Of a stretch of DNA of 64,000 nucleotides, positions 1 to 8,056 are shown in pieces. Numbering within the stretch: position 1 is the stretch's first letter; every line of letters begins with the position of its first letter. Source of the DNA: Amycolatopsis sp. WAC 01376. Lineage in GTDB: Bacteria; Actinomycetota; Actinomycetes; Mycobacteriales; Pseudonocardiaceae. Where the stretch lies: assembly GCF_003947415.1 (NCBI RefSeq), contig NZ_QHKL01000002.1, positions 372,001 through 436,000 on the forward strand, read 5' to 3'. A program made the position numbers and the translations under genes. The notes under the pieces were generated by a model. The model saw only the letters and a list, made by a program, of their open reading frames with translations. It made no database searches and was not told where the DNA came from.

Positions 1-19
1 CCTGCTAGTCTCGAACTCG

Positions 20-50
20 CTGGTCTGAAAAACCAGACTGATGAGTCTGA
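20..50. promoter_or_regulatory. Overlapping inverted repeats upstream of the efflux gene (putative operator)
   Basis: The 45 bases before the MFS start hold overlapping inverted repeats: GTCTG (23-27) with CAGAC (34-38), CTGGT (20-24) with ACCAG (32-36), and AGACT-gatg-AGTCT (35-48). Such an arrangement next to an efflux gene is typical of a TetR or MarR-type operator. A divergent regulator could lie beyond the left edge, but it is not visible here. The binding protein is unknown. Confidence 0.45.
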
Positions 51-65
51 TTCGAAGGGAAGAAC

Positions 66-1442
66 ATGACGACCATCCGGGACGATCGGCTGGGCTCCTC
101 GCTGCGGTCGCTGATCGGCGTGATCCTGCTCGGCGGCGCACTCGGCATCCTGAACAGCACCATGGTCGCGGTCGGGATCCGCGACCTCGCCGAGGACTTC
201 GAAGCCTCGCTGGGCACCGTGGGTTGGGTTTCGACCGGCTTCCTGCTCGCGGTCACCGTCACCATCCCCGTGACCGGCTGGGCGGGAGAGGCCTTCGGCG
301 GCAAGCGGATGTGGCTTGCCGGGCTCGGCGTGTTCCTCGCCGGCTCGCTGGGGTGCGGGCTGGCATGGGATATCGAAAGCCTGATCGCCTTCCGTGTACT
401 GCAGGGGATCGGCGCGGGCATCCTCGATCCACTCGTGCTCACCCTGCTCGCCCGCGCCGCCGGGCCGCGGCGCGCCGGCCGCGTGATGGGACTGATGGCC
501 GCCGTGCTCTCGCTCGGTCCCGTGCTCGGCCCGGTACTCGGCGGCGTGGTGCTGCAGGGTCTCGGCTGGCGGTGGATGTTCCTGCTCTGTGTGCCCCTCG
601 GCGCGCTGGCGGTGCTGCTCGCGGTGCGCGTCATGCCCGCGGATCCGCCTGTCGAGCGACGGACACGGCTCGACGTCCTCGGCGTCGCCCTGCTCGGGCC
701 GGGTTTCGCGGGACTGCTCCTGGTGCTTTCCCAGGCGGCCGACGGAGCGGACTTCGGCTCTTCTCCGGTGCTCGTCCCGCTGGTGGCGGGTGCCGCGTTG
801 CTGATCGGTTACGTGATTCACGCGGTGCGCGGTGAGGCACCGCTGGTCGACATCCGGCTGTTCGCCCGTGGCGGGTTCGCCGCGAGCGTCACCGTCATGG
901 CGCTGACCGGGCTGGCGATGTTCGCGAGCCTGATCGTCCTTCCGCTGTACTTCCAGCAGGTCAAGGGACACGGCGCGCTCGCGGCCGGACTGCTCGTCGC
1001 GCCGCTGGGCGTCGGAGCCGCGGTCGCCGCCCCGCTGGCGGGACGCCTCAGTGACCGGATCGGTTCACGCAACCTCGCGCTGGCAGGTGGTCTCGTGGCC
1101 ACCTTCAGTGCTGTCTTCTTCACGAGGGCCGGCACCGGGACGGGTGACGTGGTCATCGCTCTCGCCGGGCTCGCCCTCGGCGCCGGACTCGGTTTCGTGG
1201 GCCCGCCCGCGATGGGGGCGGTGTACCGGACGCTGCCGGGGCCACTGGTACCGCAGGGAAGTTCGGTGCTCTACATGCTCAACCAGCTCGGCGGTTCGAT
1301 CGGGGTCGCCGTGGTCGCGTTGCTCCTCGGCACCGCGACCGGTCCGGTCGCGGGCCTGCACGGGGTGTACTGGTTCGTGGCAGGCACCCTGCTCGTCCTG
1401 CTCGCCGCCGCCACGCGGCTGCCGGGAAGGGGTGACCGGTGA
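66..1442 (+). CDS. MFS transporter, DHA2 (EmrB/QacA-like) drug efflux family
   Basis: A 458-residue hydrophobic membrane protein of the major facilitator superfamily, expected to export drugs by proton antiport. Residues 149-160 (SLGPVLGPVLGG) match the antiporter motif C in helix 5, followed by the usual GWRWMF segment. The length fits DHA2 members with 14 helices. The ATG at 66 follows AAGGGAAG at a good distance. The stop overlaps the GTG of the next gene by 4 bp (GTGA), so the SDR is translationally coupled and the HxlR regulator follows 10 bp later. The substrate cannot be read from the sequence. Confidence 0.88.
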   Translation: MTTIRDDRLGSSLRSLIGVILLGGALGILNSTMVAVGIRDLAEDFEASLGTVGWVSTGFLLAVTVTIPVTGWAGEAFGGKRMWLAGLGVFLAGSLGCGLAWDIESLIAFRVLQGIGAGILDPLVLTLLARAAGPRRAGRVMGLMAAVLSLGPVLGPVLGGVVLQGLGWRWMFLLCVPLGALAVLLAVRVMPADPPVERRTRLDVLGVALLGPGFAGLLLVLSQAADGADFGSSPVLVPLVAGAALLIGYVIHAVRGEAPLVDIRLFARGGFAASVTVMALTGLAMFASLIVLPLYFQQVKGHGALAAGLLVAPLGVGAAVAAPLAGRLSDRIGSRNLALAGGLVATFSAVFFTRAGTGTGDVVIALAGLALGAGLGFVGPPAMGAVYRTLPGPLVPQGSSVLYMLNQLGGSIGVAVVALLLGTATGPVAGLHGVYWFVAGTLLVLLAAATRLPGRGDR

Positions 1443-2269
1443 AGACGATCGTGATCTCCGGCGGCACCGACGGAATGGGCAAAGCCCTCGCGATGGAGTA
1501 CCTCGGCCGCGGTGACAACGTCGTCGTCCTCGGCCGTGATCCGGCCAAAGGCGCGGTGTTCGCCGAAGCCGGCCGCGCGACGTTCATCCAGGCGGATCTC
1601 GGCCTCGTCGCGCGCAACCGGGAGGTCGTCGGACTGATCGCCGAGCGCTTCCCCGTCGTGGACGCGCTGGTGTTGTGCGCCCGCCACTTCCGCTCGGCCA
1701 GAGTCGAGACGGCCGAAGGTATCGAGAGCACTTTCGCGTTGGAGTACCTGAGCCGTCACCTGCTCGGCCATGGTCTCGCCGCGGCCTTGGGCAGGGCCGA
1801 GCGGCCGGTCATCGTCAACGTGTCCGGCCCGGGAACGGCCAAACCCGAGATCCGCTGGCACGACGTTTCGCTGACGCGGGGTTATCAGGGGGTCGGCGCG
1901 CAACTACAGGCAGGACGGGCCAACGACCTGCTCGGTGTCGCCTTCGCCGCCGAGCACGCCGGGAGCGGGATCTCTTACGTACTGCTCAATCCCGGCGGTG
2001 TCGCGACGAGCTTTTCCGGTGACTACGACGCGGCGACCGCCGCCCACGTCGAAGCCTTGAAGAGGTACGGCAAACCGGTCGAGGAGGGCATCGTGCCGAT
2101 CATCGCCAGGATCGACGACCCGCCCGCGGAGCCGCTCAGCGCGTTCGTCGAAGGACGGCGGATCGCGCCGACCGGACCCGGTTTCGAACCCGCGGCGGCG
2201 AAACGGCTGGCCGAGGTCACCCGGAGGCTACTGGCCGAGCACGGGCCTGTGAGGCATCCGCGAGGGTAA
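1439..2269 (+). CDS. SDR-family oxidoreductase-like protein with degenerate catalytic motif
   Basis: 276 residues with a Rossmann N-terminus: GGTDGMG at 8-14 is the glycine-rich NAD(P) motif, D53 fits the adenine-ring position, and S129 in VNVSG is the usual catalytic serine. The expected YxxxK pair is absent. The segment aligning with YSxSKLAN reads LQAGRAND, giving Leu156 and Arg160. The protein may bind a nucleotide without normal dehydrogenase chemistry, or use another residue such as Tyr149. GTG start overlapping the MFS stop. It forms an operon with the efflux pump and the HxlR regulator. Substrate unknown. Confidence 0.8.
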   Translation: MKTIVISGGTDGMGKALAMEYLGRGDNVVVLGRDPAKGAVFAEAGRATFIQADLGLVARNREVVGLIAERFPVVDALVLCARHFRSARVETAEGIESTFALEYLSRHLLGHGLAAALGRAERPVIVNVSGPGTAKPEIRWHDVSLTRGYQGVGAQLQAGRANDLLGVAFAAEHAGSGISYVLLNPGGVATSFSGDYDAATAAHVEALKRYGKPVEEGIVPIIARIDDPPAEPLSAFVEGRRIAPTGPGFEPAAAKRLAEVTRRLLAEHGPVRHPRG

Positions 2270-2279
2270 CTTCGGACCG

Positions 2280-2642
2280 GTGAAGCCGTTGAGTCCCGAC
2301 ATGTTCGCCCCGGGTTGCCCGTCGAACCTGACCCCGTTCCGGATCGGCGACAAATGGGCGGGCCTGGTCGTGCAGTGCCTGGAGGAAGGGCCGCGCCGGT
2401 TCTCCGAACTGCGGGTGCCGCTGAGGGGCGTCACGTCGAAGGTGCTCACGGAGACCCTCCGGGCGCTGGAGCGCGACGGCATGATCACACGCACGGCGTA
2501 CGACGAGACGCCACCGCGCGTGGAATACGAGCTCACCTCGCTCGGCCGGACGTTGTTCGAGCCGATGGAGGCATGCCGGGAGTGGGCGGCGAAGCACCTT
2601 CCGGAGCTTGTCGCCGCCCGCGAGGCATACTCGGCCGGTTAG
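2280..2642 (+). CDS. HxlR-family winged-helix transcriptional regulator
   Basis: 120 residues with the HxlR layout: an N-terminal Cys (C13 in PGCPSN), a GDKW segment, the RFSELR...GVTSKVLTETLRALERDGMI helix-turn-helix and a basic wing ending in YELTSLG. HxlR proteins often sense electrophiles or oxidants through the N-terminal Cys; whether that holds here is unknown. Start GTG, 10 bp after the SDR. Probably the local regulator of the MFS-SDR-hxlR operon. Its stop codon overlaps the stop of a convergent tiny ORF. Confidence 0.88.
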   Translation: MKPLSPDMFAPGCPSNLTPFRIGDKWAGLVVQCLEEGPRRFSELRVPLRGVTSKVLTETLRALERDGMITRTAYDETPPRVEYELTSLGRTLFEPMEACREWAAKHLPELVAAREAYSAG

Positions 2643-2740
2643 CCGAGGAGGCCGAGCACGACGATCGTCAGCAGCGTGATGGCCGCGGCGAAGGCGGTCA
2701 CCCAGGCGCGCTGGGCGGCGGTGATCGAGGCGTTGTTCAC
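2639..2740 (-). CDS. Predicted 33-residue single-pass membrane protein
   Basis: A GTG-initiated reading frame of 33 codons: a polar start (NNASITAAQRAW) followed by about 17 hydrophobic residues ending in LTIVVLGLLG and a TAA stop. GGGGGAA lies just upstream of the GTG. It is convergent with the HxlR gene, and the stop codons overlap. No family is recognised. The start signal and membrane character argue for a real gene, but the small size leaves doubt. Confidence 0.42.
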   Translation of the reverse strand: MNNASITAAQRAWVTAFAAAITLLTIVVLGLLG

Positions 2741-2834
2741 GGCGGTTCCCCCGGGGGAGAGAAGCGACAGGTCCGCCGTGAACAGCGCGTTGATCAGGCT
2801 CCGCGTTACCTGCGGAACGCCGGTGTGAGCAAGA

Positions 2835-2945
2835 TCACTGGTCGTGCTGGTGATGCCGATCGCGCGCCGTGTACCAGAGCACTCCGGCAGCGGCAGCCAC
2901 CATCGCGCCGAATGCGGAGAACCCCACCACGATCGCCTGTGTCAT
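2835..2945 (-). CDS. Predicted 36-residue membrane protein
   Basis: Begins at an ATG preceded by AAAAGGACGAGTG, a strong ribosome binding site. It encodes MTQAIVVGFSAFGAMVAAAA and then GVLWYTARDRHHQHDQ: one hydrophobic span followed by a His-rich charged tail. A longer in-frame extension to 3023 lacks a comparable start signal. It lies between another tiny membrane ORF and phhB on the same strand. Function unknown; a His-rich tail could bind metal, but this is speculation. Confidence 0.55.
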   Translation of the reverse strand: MTQAIVVGFSAFGAMVAAAAGVLWYTARDRHHQHDQ

Positions 2946-3019
2946 CACTCGTCCTTTTCTCGTCGGTCGTACTTGCTGGACGTCCGAGAAGCGGGTTCGT
3001 GGCGCGATCGTCGCGGACG

Positions 3020-3310
3020 TCACATGCCGCCGAGTACCTCGTCGATCTGCGACGCAAGCGTGAAGTCCTTCTCCGTCAGTCCTCCGGCGGAGTGTGTGCT
3101 GAGCCGGAACGTCACCGTCCGCCAGCGGATGTCGATGTCGGGATGGTGGTCGGCCGCCTCCGCCAGTTCGGCCACCTTGTCCACGGCTTCGATGGCTTTC
3201 GGGAAGCTCGGGAGCTTCGCCGTCCGCTCGATCGTGACGCCGTCACGGGTCCAGCCGGAGAGCTTGGTCACGGCTTCGCCTGCTTGCTGGTCGTTCAAGA
3301 TTTCCGCCAT
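3020..3310 (-). CDS. phhB: 4a-hydroxytetrahydrobiopterin dehydratase (pterin-4a-carbinolamine dehydratase)
   Basis: A 96-residue single-domain protein of the PCD/DCoH family, which dehydrates 4a-hydroxy-tetrahydropterin during pterin recycling. The signature is complete: ADHHPDI at 53-59, WRTVTFRLSTHS around 63-74 with the third active-site His at 73, and GLTEKD at 78-82. The length equals that of the family. No phenylalanine hydroxylase lies beside it in the window, so its partner is not evident. It is transcribed away from the thiamine-type ABC operon. Confidence 0.93.
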   Translation of the reverse strand: MAEILNDQQAGEAVTKLSGWTRDGVTIERTAKLPSFPKAIEAVDKVAELAEAADHHPDIDIRWRTVTFRLSTHSAGGLTEKDFTLASQIDEVLGGM

Positions 3311-3385
3311 GACTCCATGGTGGTACGCCGTCGGCTACGCTGCACTTTTGCCACGGGTCCCCCCTTGAAAATCGCAGGAGGCTAG

Positions 3386-4438
3386 ATGAAACGCGCCCTC
3401 CGCACGGTCGTTGCGGCTGGCACGGTGGCCGCCCTCGTCGCGGGCTGCTCGCTCTCCGGGAACACGGGGAACGACCCGCAGGCGCCGGCGACGGTCACGC
3501 TCGTGACACACGACTCGTGGCTCGCCCCGCAGGAGGTCCTCGACGCGTTCGAGCGGCAGTCCGGGATCAAGATCTCCGTGCTCAAGCAGGGTGACGCGGG
3601 TGCGCTGACCAACAAACTGGTGCTGACCAAGGCGAACCCGATCGGCGACGTCGCGTACGGCATCGACTCGACGTTCGCCTCCCGCGCGCTCACCGAGGGC
3701 GTTTTCGAGCAGTACACCAGCCCGGAGGCCGATCGCGGCCCGCAGCGTTACTCCGTCGACCCGGGGCACCGCCTTTCCGCGGTCGACCTCGGCGACGTCT
3801 GCGTCAACATCGACACCCGGTATTTCGTGGACAAGGGGATCCCGGAGCCGAAGTCGTTCGCGGATCTGGCCGACGCCAAGTACAAGGATCTGATGGTCGC
3901 CGAGAGTCCCGCGACGTCGTCGCCGGGGCTGGCGTTCCTGCTCGGCACCGTCGCCCAGTTCGGCGAGCAGGGCTGGCAGGCGTACTGGACGCAGCTGAAG
4001 GCCAACGGGCTCAAGACGGTCAGCGGCTGGGAAGAGGCATACACCAAGGAATTCTCGGGTTCCTCCGGCAAGGGCCCGCGGCCGATCGTCGTCTCCTACG
4101 CCTCGTCGCCCGCCGCCGAGATCGGCGATGACGGCAAGCCGCGGACGAAGGCGCTGCTGGACACCTGCTACCGCCAGGTCGAGTACGCGGGTGTGCTGGC
4201 GGGCGGCAAACAGGTCGAGAAGGCCCGCAAGGTCGTGGACTTCCTGCTGTCCCAGCAGTTCCAGGTGACCGTGGCGGGCAACATGTACGTGTACCCGGCC
4301 CGTCAGGGCGTCGAGCTCCCGCAGGGCTGGGCGCAGGCCGCGCCGCTGCCGCAGCAGCCGAAGACGCTCGAACCGGCCAAGATCCAGGCCGGGCGCGAGC
4401 AGTGGATCGCGCAGTGGCGCACGCTACTCGAAGGCTGA
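3386..4438 (+). CDS. ABC transporter substrate-binding lipoprotein, thiamine (ThiB) type
   Basis: 350 residues with a lipoprotein signal peptide (ALVAGC, lipidated Cys21). The mature part resembles ThiB/TbpA periplasmic binding proteins: a VTLVTHDSW start, then GDAGALTNKLVLTKANPIGD and VAYGIDSTF. It should capture substrate outside the membrane for the permease and ATPase that follow. AGGAGG sits 6 bases before the ATG. Thiamine or a related pyrimidine is the likely ligand. Related iron(III)-binding proteins have a similar fold, so the ligand is inferred. No TPP riboswitch was recognised upstream. Confidence 0.8.
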   Translation: MKRALRTVVAAGTVAALVAGCSLSGNTGNDPQAPATVTLVTHDSWLAPQEVLDAFERQSGIKISVLKQGDAGALTNKLVLTKANPIGDVAYGIDSTFASRALTEGVFEQYTSPEADRGPQRYSVDPGHRLSAVDLGDVCVNIDTRYFVDKGIPEPKSFADLADAKYKDLMVAESPATSSPGLAFLLGTVAQFGEQGWQAYWTQLKANGLKTVSGWEEAYTKEFSGSSGKGPRPIVVSYASSPAAEIGDDGKPRTKALLDTCYRQVEYAGVLAGGKQVEKARKVVDFLLSQQFQVTVAGNMYVYPARQGVELPQGWAQAAPLPQQPKTLEPAKIQAGREQWIAQWRTLLEG

Positions 4439-6060
4439 GTGCCGGGCTGACGTTTCGTGGCGCCGGGCTGGCCGCACTCGCCGTGCTGCCGCTCGGTTTC
4501 CTCGTGGTGTTCTTCGCCTGGCCGGTCGCGGCGATCGTCGGCCGGGGCTTCGGTTCCGGCGGGGTCGGCACGGCCATCGGCGACCCGCTGACCTGGAAGC
4601 TCGCGGGGTTCACCGTGGCGAGCGCGGGGGTTTCGACGATCGTCGCGGTGCTCGCCGGTCTGCCGGTGGCGTTCCTGCTCGCGCGGGTGCGGCTGCCGGG
4701 GGTGTCGCTGGTGCGGACGCTCGTGCTGGTGCCGTTCGTGCTGCCGACCGTCGTGGTCGGCCTGGCGTTCCGCGCGCTCTGGCCCGACGGCGGGCTGCTG
4801 CCGCTGGTGCTGGCCAACGCCTTCTTCAACGTCGCCGTCGTCGCGCGCACGGTTTCCGGGCTGTGGAGTCACCTCGACCCGCGCACCGTGGACGCGGCGC
4901 GGGCACTCGGCGCGTCGCCGTGGCGTGCCTTCCGCTCGGTGACGCTGCCCGCGCTCGCGCCTGCCATCGCGTCGGCGGCGGCGGTGGTGTTCCTGTTCTG
5001 TGCCACCAGCTTCGGGGTCGTGCTCATTCTCGGCGGGGCGAAGTACCGCACCCTGGAGACCGAGATCTACCTGCGCACGGTCGAGCTGCTCGACCTCTCC
5101 GGCGCGGCGGCGCTGTCGCCGATGCAGTTCGCCGCCGTCGTCGCGGCGCTCGTCGTCGGCGCGCTGGCGAGGCGGCGCCGGGAGAACGCGGCGCGGCTGC
5201 GTTCGCGGAGCGAGACCGCGCGGCGGCCCAGGGGCGGCGAGTGGTGGGCGGTCTCCGCGGGCCTCGCGGTGATCGCGCTCCTGATGACGCCGATCGTGGC
5301 GCTGCTCGTCGAATCCGTGTCCACTTCGGACGGTTTCAGCCTCGCCGGGTACGAAGCGCTCGCCGGACAGGGCTCGCGGGGTGCGCTTCAGGTTTCGGGC
5401 TGGGACGCGGCGTCGATGTCGCTGCGGACGGCGTTCGACGCGACGACGCTCGCGATGATCGTCGGCGTGCTGGCCTCGGTCGTGCTGGTGGCGTTGCGGC
5501 GCACGCCGGGCAGGCTGGCGCGGGGTATGGGCGAGACGATGGACGCCGCGCTGATGCTGCCGCTGGGCGTGTCCGCGGTGACCGTCGGTTTCGGGTACCT
5601 CGTCACGCTCGACGCGTTGCCGGGCGATCTGCGGACGTCGCCGCTGCTGGTGCCGCTCGCACAGGCCTTGGTGATCATCCCGCTGATCGTGCGGATGGTG
5701 CTGCCGGTGCTGCGCTCGGTCGACGTCCGGCTGCGACAGGCCGCGTCCACGCTCGGCGCCAGTCCCGGCCGGGTGTGGCGGGAGATCGATCTCCCGCTGA
5801 CCGCGCGTTCGCTGGTCGCGGCGGCCGGTTTCGGTTACGTGGTCGCGCTCGGCGAGTTCGGCGCGACGAGCTTCCTTGCCAGGCCGGACGCGCCGACGCT
5901 GCCGGTCGCCGTCGCGACGCTGATCTCGCGGCCGGGGGAGCTGAACAACCAGATGGCCTACGCGGCCTGCGCGCTGCTCATGATCGTGACCGTGGTGGCG
6001 GTGGTGCTGATCGACCGGTTCGGCGCGGTCCGCGGGCAGAATTCGGTAGGGGAGTTCTAG
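4402..6060 (+). CDS. ABC transporter permease, ThiP type (two fused permease domains)
   Basis: 552 residues, many membrane spans, with two binding-protein-dependent permease domains. Each has an EAA-type loop that docks the ATPase: AARALGASPWRAFRSVTLP in the first half and QAASTLGASPGRVWREIDLP in the second. This fused two-domain form is typical of ThiP and FbpB. GTG at 4402 overlaps the lipoprotein gene by 37 bp; a second in-frame GTG at 4414 is an alternative. The gene ends 1 bp into the ATPase start, so the three genes form one transport operon. Confidence 0.83.
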   Translation: MDRAVAHATRRLSAGLTFRGAGLAALAVLPLGFLVVFFAWPVAAIVGRGFGSGGVGTAIGDPLTWKLAGFTVASAGVSTIVAVLAGLPVAFLLARVRLPGVSLVRTLVLVPFVLPTVVVGLAFRALWPDGGLLPLVLANAFFNVAVVARTVSGLWSHLDPRTVDAARALGASPWRAFRSVTLPALAPAIASAAAVVFLFCATSFGVVLILGGAKYRTLETEIYLRTVELLDLSGAAALSPMQFAAVVAALVVGALARRRRENAARLRSRSETARRPRGGEWWAVSAGLAVIALLMTPIVALLVESVSTSDGFSLAGYEALAGQGSRGALQVSGWDAASMSLRTAFDATTLAMIVGVLASVVLVALRRTPGRLARGMGETMDAALMLPLGVSAVTVGFGYLVTLDALPGDLRTSPLLVPLAQALVIIPLIVRMVLPVLRSVDVRLRQAASTLGASPGRVWREIDLPLTARSLVAAAGFGYVVALGEFGATSFLARPDAPTLPVAVATLISRPGELNNQMAYAACALLMIVTVVAVVLIDRFGAVRGQNSVGEF

Positions 6061-7076
6061 TGTCGCTGTCGGTACGGGATCTGACCGTCCACTATGGATC
6101 GTTCGCCGCGGTGAAGGACGCCCGGCAGGACATCGCCGACGGCGAGGTGCTGGCGCTGCTCGGCCCGTCCGGTTCGGGGAAATCGACCCTGTTGCGCGCG
6201 ATCACCGGGCTGGAACCGCTGACGTCGGGGACCGTGCGGTGGGACGGCGAGGACCTCGCCGGTGTCCCGGTGCACCGGCGCGAGTTCGGGCTGGTGTTCC
6301 AGGACGGGCAGCTGTTCCCGCACAAGGACGTCGCCGCGAACATCGCGTTCGGCCTGCGGATGCACGACGTCCCGCGCGCGGAGCACGCGGAACGCGTCTG
6401 TGCGCTGCTCGATCTGGTCGGGCTCCGCGGTTACGAACGACGGAGGGTCACCGAGCTTTCCGGCGGGCAGGCGCAACGGGTGGCCTTGGCCCGCGCGCTG
6501 GCGCCGGAGCCGCGGTTGCTGCTGCTGGACGAACCACTGTCCGGGTTGGACGCCGGACTGCGGGAACAGCTGGCGATCGACCTCGCGGCCCTGCTGCGGC
6601 GCAGCAAGATCACCGCGCTGCTGGTCACGCACGACCAGGAAGAGGCGTTCACGCTCGCCGACCGCGTCGCCGTGCTCGACGACGGCGAGATCCGGCAGGA
6701 AGGCGCGGTGCGCCGCGTCTGGCGGCAGCCGGTGGACGAGGATGTGGCGCGGTTCCTCGGCGTGACCACGTTCGTCGACGGCGAGGCGACGGGCGGGACG
6801 GTCCGGACGCTGCTCGGGGACGTCACGCTGCCCGATGTCGAGGACGGCGCGGTGCGGCTGGGCCTGCGGCCGCACGGGCTGCGGGTCTCCCCGGACGGCG
6901 TCGAGGGCGAGGTCACCGCCGTGGTGCACCGGCGGGAGCACGTACGGCTCGTGGTCGCGCCCGGTGGCGATCTGTCCACTGTGGACGCCGTCGCGCCGGT
7001 CACGGCCGACCTGCGCCCCGGCGACCGTGTCCGGCTCCTCCTGGACCCGGACGGCGTCGCCCAACTTCGCAATTAG
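6060..7076 (+). CDS. ABC transporter ATP-binding protein, ThiQ type
   Basis: 338 residues from GTG at 6060, which shares a base with the permease TAG. Walker A is GPSGSGKST (35-43), the signature LSGGQ is at 133-137, Walker B is LLLLDE (153-158), and the H-loop is LLVTHDQEEAF. After the nucleotide-binding domain comes a C-terminal OB-like extension of about 100 residues, as in CUT1/Fbp-type ATPases and longer than in enterobacterial ThiQ. It powers the importer encoded upstream. Its TAG stop lies in the first copy of a repeated element (7073-7167). Confidence 0.87.
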   Translation: MSLSVRDLTVHYGSFAAVKDARQDIADGEVLALLGPSGSGKSTLLRAITGLEPLTSGTVRWDGEDLAGVPVHRREFGLVFQDGQLFPHKDVAANIAFGLRMHDVPRAEHAERVCALLDLVGLRGYERRRVTELSGGQAQRVALARALAPEPRLLLLDEPLSGLDAGLREQLAIDLAALLRRSKITALLVTHDQEEAFTLADRVAVLDDGEIRQEGAVRRVWRQPVDEDVARFLGVTTFVDGEATGGTVRTLLGDVTLPDVEDGAVRLGLRPHGLRVSPDGVEGEVTAVVHRREHVRLVVAPGGDLSTVDAVAPVTADLRPGDRVRLLLDPDGVAQLRN

Positions 7077-7167
7077 TCCTCTGAATGCGATGCTTCGCCC
7101 ACGCAAGTAACGCGTTTCGTCCTCTGAATGCGGTAGTTGGGTACCCGAACTACCGCATTCAGAGGAC
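7073..7167. repeat. Dispersed repeat family 1 (TTAGTCCTCTGAATGCG), with 20-bp hairpin
   Basis: A first half-copy begins TTAGTCCTCTGAATGCG at 7073 and includes the TAG stop of the ATPase gene. A second copy at 7119 forms a perfect 20-bp inverted repeat (7119-7138 with 7148-7167) around the palindrome GGGTACCC. Related copies occur at 37654-37717 and 52474-52532, with a worn copy at 13968-14007. It lies between convergent genes and may terminate both. The sequence identity between distant copies points to a dispersed family. Confidence 0.8.
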
Positions 7168-7186
7168 TAAATGCGAGGGGGCGAGG

Positions 7187-8056
7187 TCAGCCGTCCCGCG
7201 TGGTCAGGCGCGCGTAGGCGATCGAGAGCCCGATGGCGATGTAGCAGGCGGCGCGCAGCGCGCCTTCGCCGAGCATCGCGGTGTCCACCGGGTCCATCAG
7301 CACCGAAGCCGGTGCCTGTGCCCAGTTCTCGTTGAGCAGGAACGGATGCAGCCACGAGACCGCGTCCAGGAACCCGAGGATGGTGAACACGATCGTCCCG
7401 GCCAGCACCGAGGCGACGACCAGCATCGGATGTTCGGTGAACGCCGAGATCGCGAGCGCGACCGCGCCGACAGCCCACAGTTGCAGGATCACCCATGCGG
7501 CCACGAGCAGGATGCGGCCCAGCGCGTCCCACACGCTCAGTGTCGAGCCGGTGAGGGTGAACATCGAGTCGGCGCCACTGAGGATCAGTCCGGTGACGAA
7601 ACCGGTGAACGTCATGGCCAGTACGGCGATCGTCGAAACCGTCGCGACGCCGAACGCCTTGATCGCGAGCAGCCTGCCCCGGCCGACCGGCGCGATCAGC
7701 CAGCCGCGCAGCGTCCCGTGGGCCGCCGCGGCGGCGATCGCGTCCGCCCCGGCCATCGCCGAAGCGAGGGGGAGCAGCAGCCCCAGCGTCATGGTCAGTG
7801 CCGCGACCGGCAGGATGAAACCGTTGTTGACCGCGGAGGCCAGCAGCGCGCCGTCCTGCCCGCCGCTCGTTTCCGAAGCGTCGACGAGGGTCAGCGCGAG
7901 CCCGATGATCACCGGGATCAACGCGAGCAGGCCCAGCACGGCCAGCGTGCGCGGGCGCCGGAAGATCCAGCGGAGTTCGGCACGGTACAGCCGGAGCAGG
8001 CCGACGCTGTCGTGGCCGGTCCGCGCCACGGGTGCCGCGGCAAGAGCGTTGGTCAC
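7187..8056 (-). CDS. ABC-2 type transporter permease
   Basis: 289 residues with about six hydrophobic spans. The first span follows a basic stretch (RLYRAELRWIFRRPRTLAVLG) typical of ABC-2 permeases. It is the last gene of a minus-strand operon (LolA-like protein, ATPase, permease), with a 4-bp GTGA overlap with the ATPase. Export or membrane-stress defence is the usual role for ABC-2 pumps beside a two-component system. The substrate is unknown. Confidence 0.8.
   Translation of the reverse strand: MTNALAAAPVARTGHDSVGLLRLYRAELRWIFRRPRTLAVLGLLALIPVIIGLALTLVDASETSGGQDGALLASAVNNGFILPVAALTMTLGLLLPLASAMAGADAIAAAAAHGTLRGWLIAPVGRGRLLAIKAFGVATVSTIAVLAMTFTGFVTGLILSGADSMFTLTGSTLSVWDALGRILLVAAWVILQLWAVGAVALAISAFTEHPMLVVASVLAGTIVFTILGFLDAVSWLHPFLLNENWAQAPASVLMDPVDTAMLGEGALRAACYIAIGLSIAYARLTTRDG

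Noticed and set aside
3311..3385. TPP riboswitch upstream of the thiamine-type importer.
   Set aside because: Only 75 bases are available, and no CTGATGA/CTGAGA thi-box core is present.
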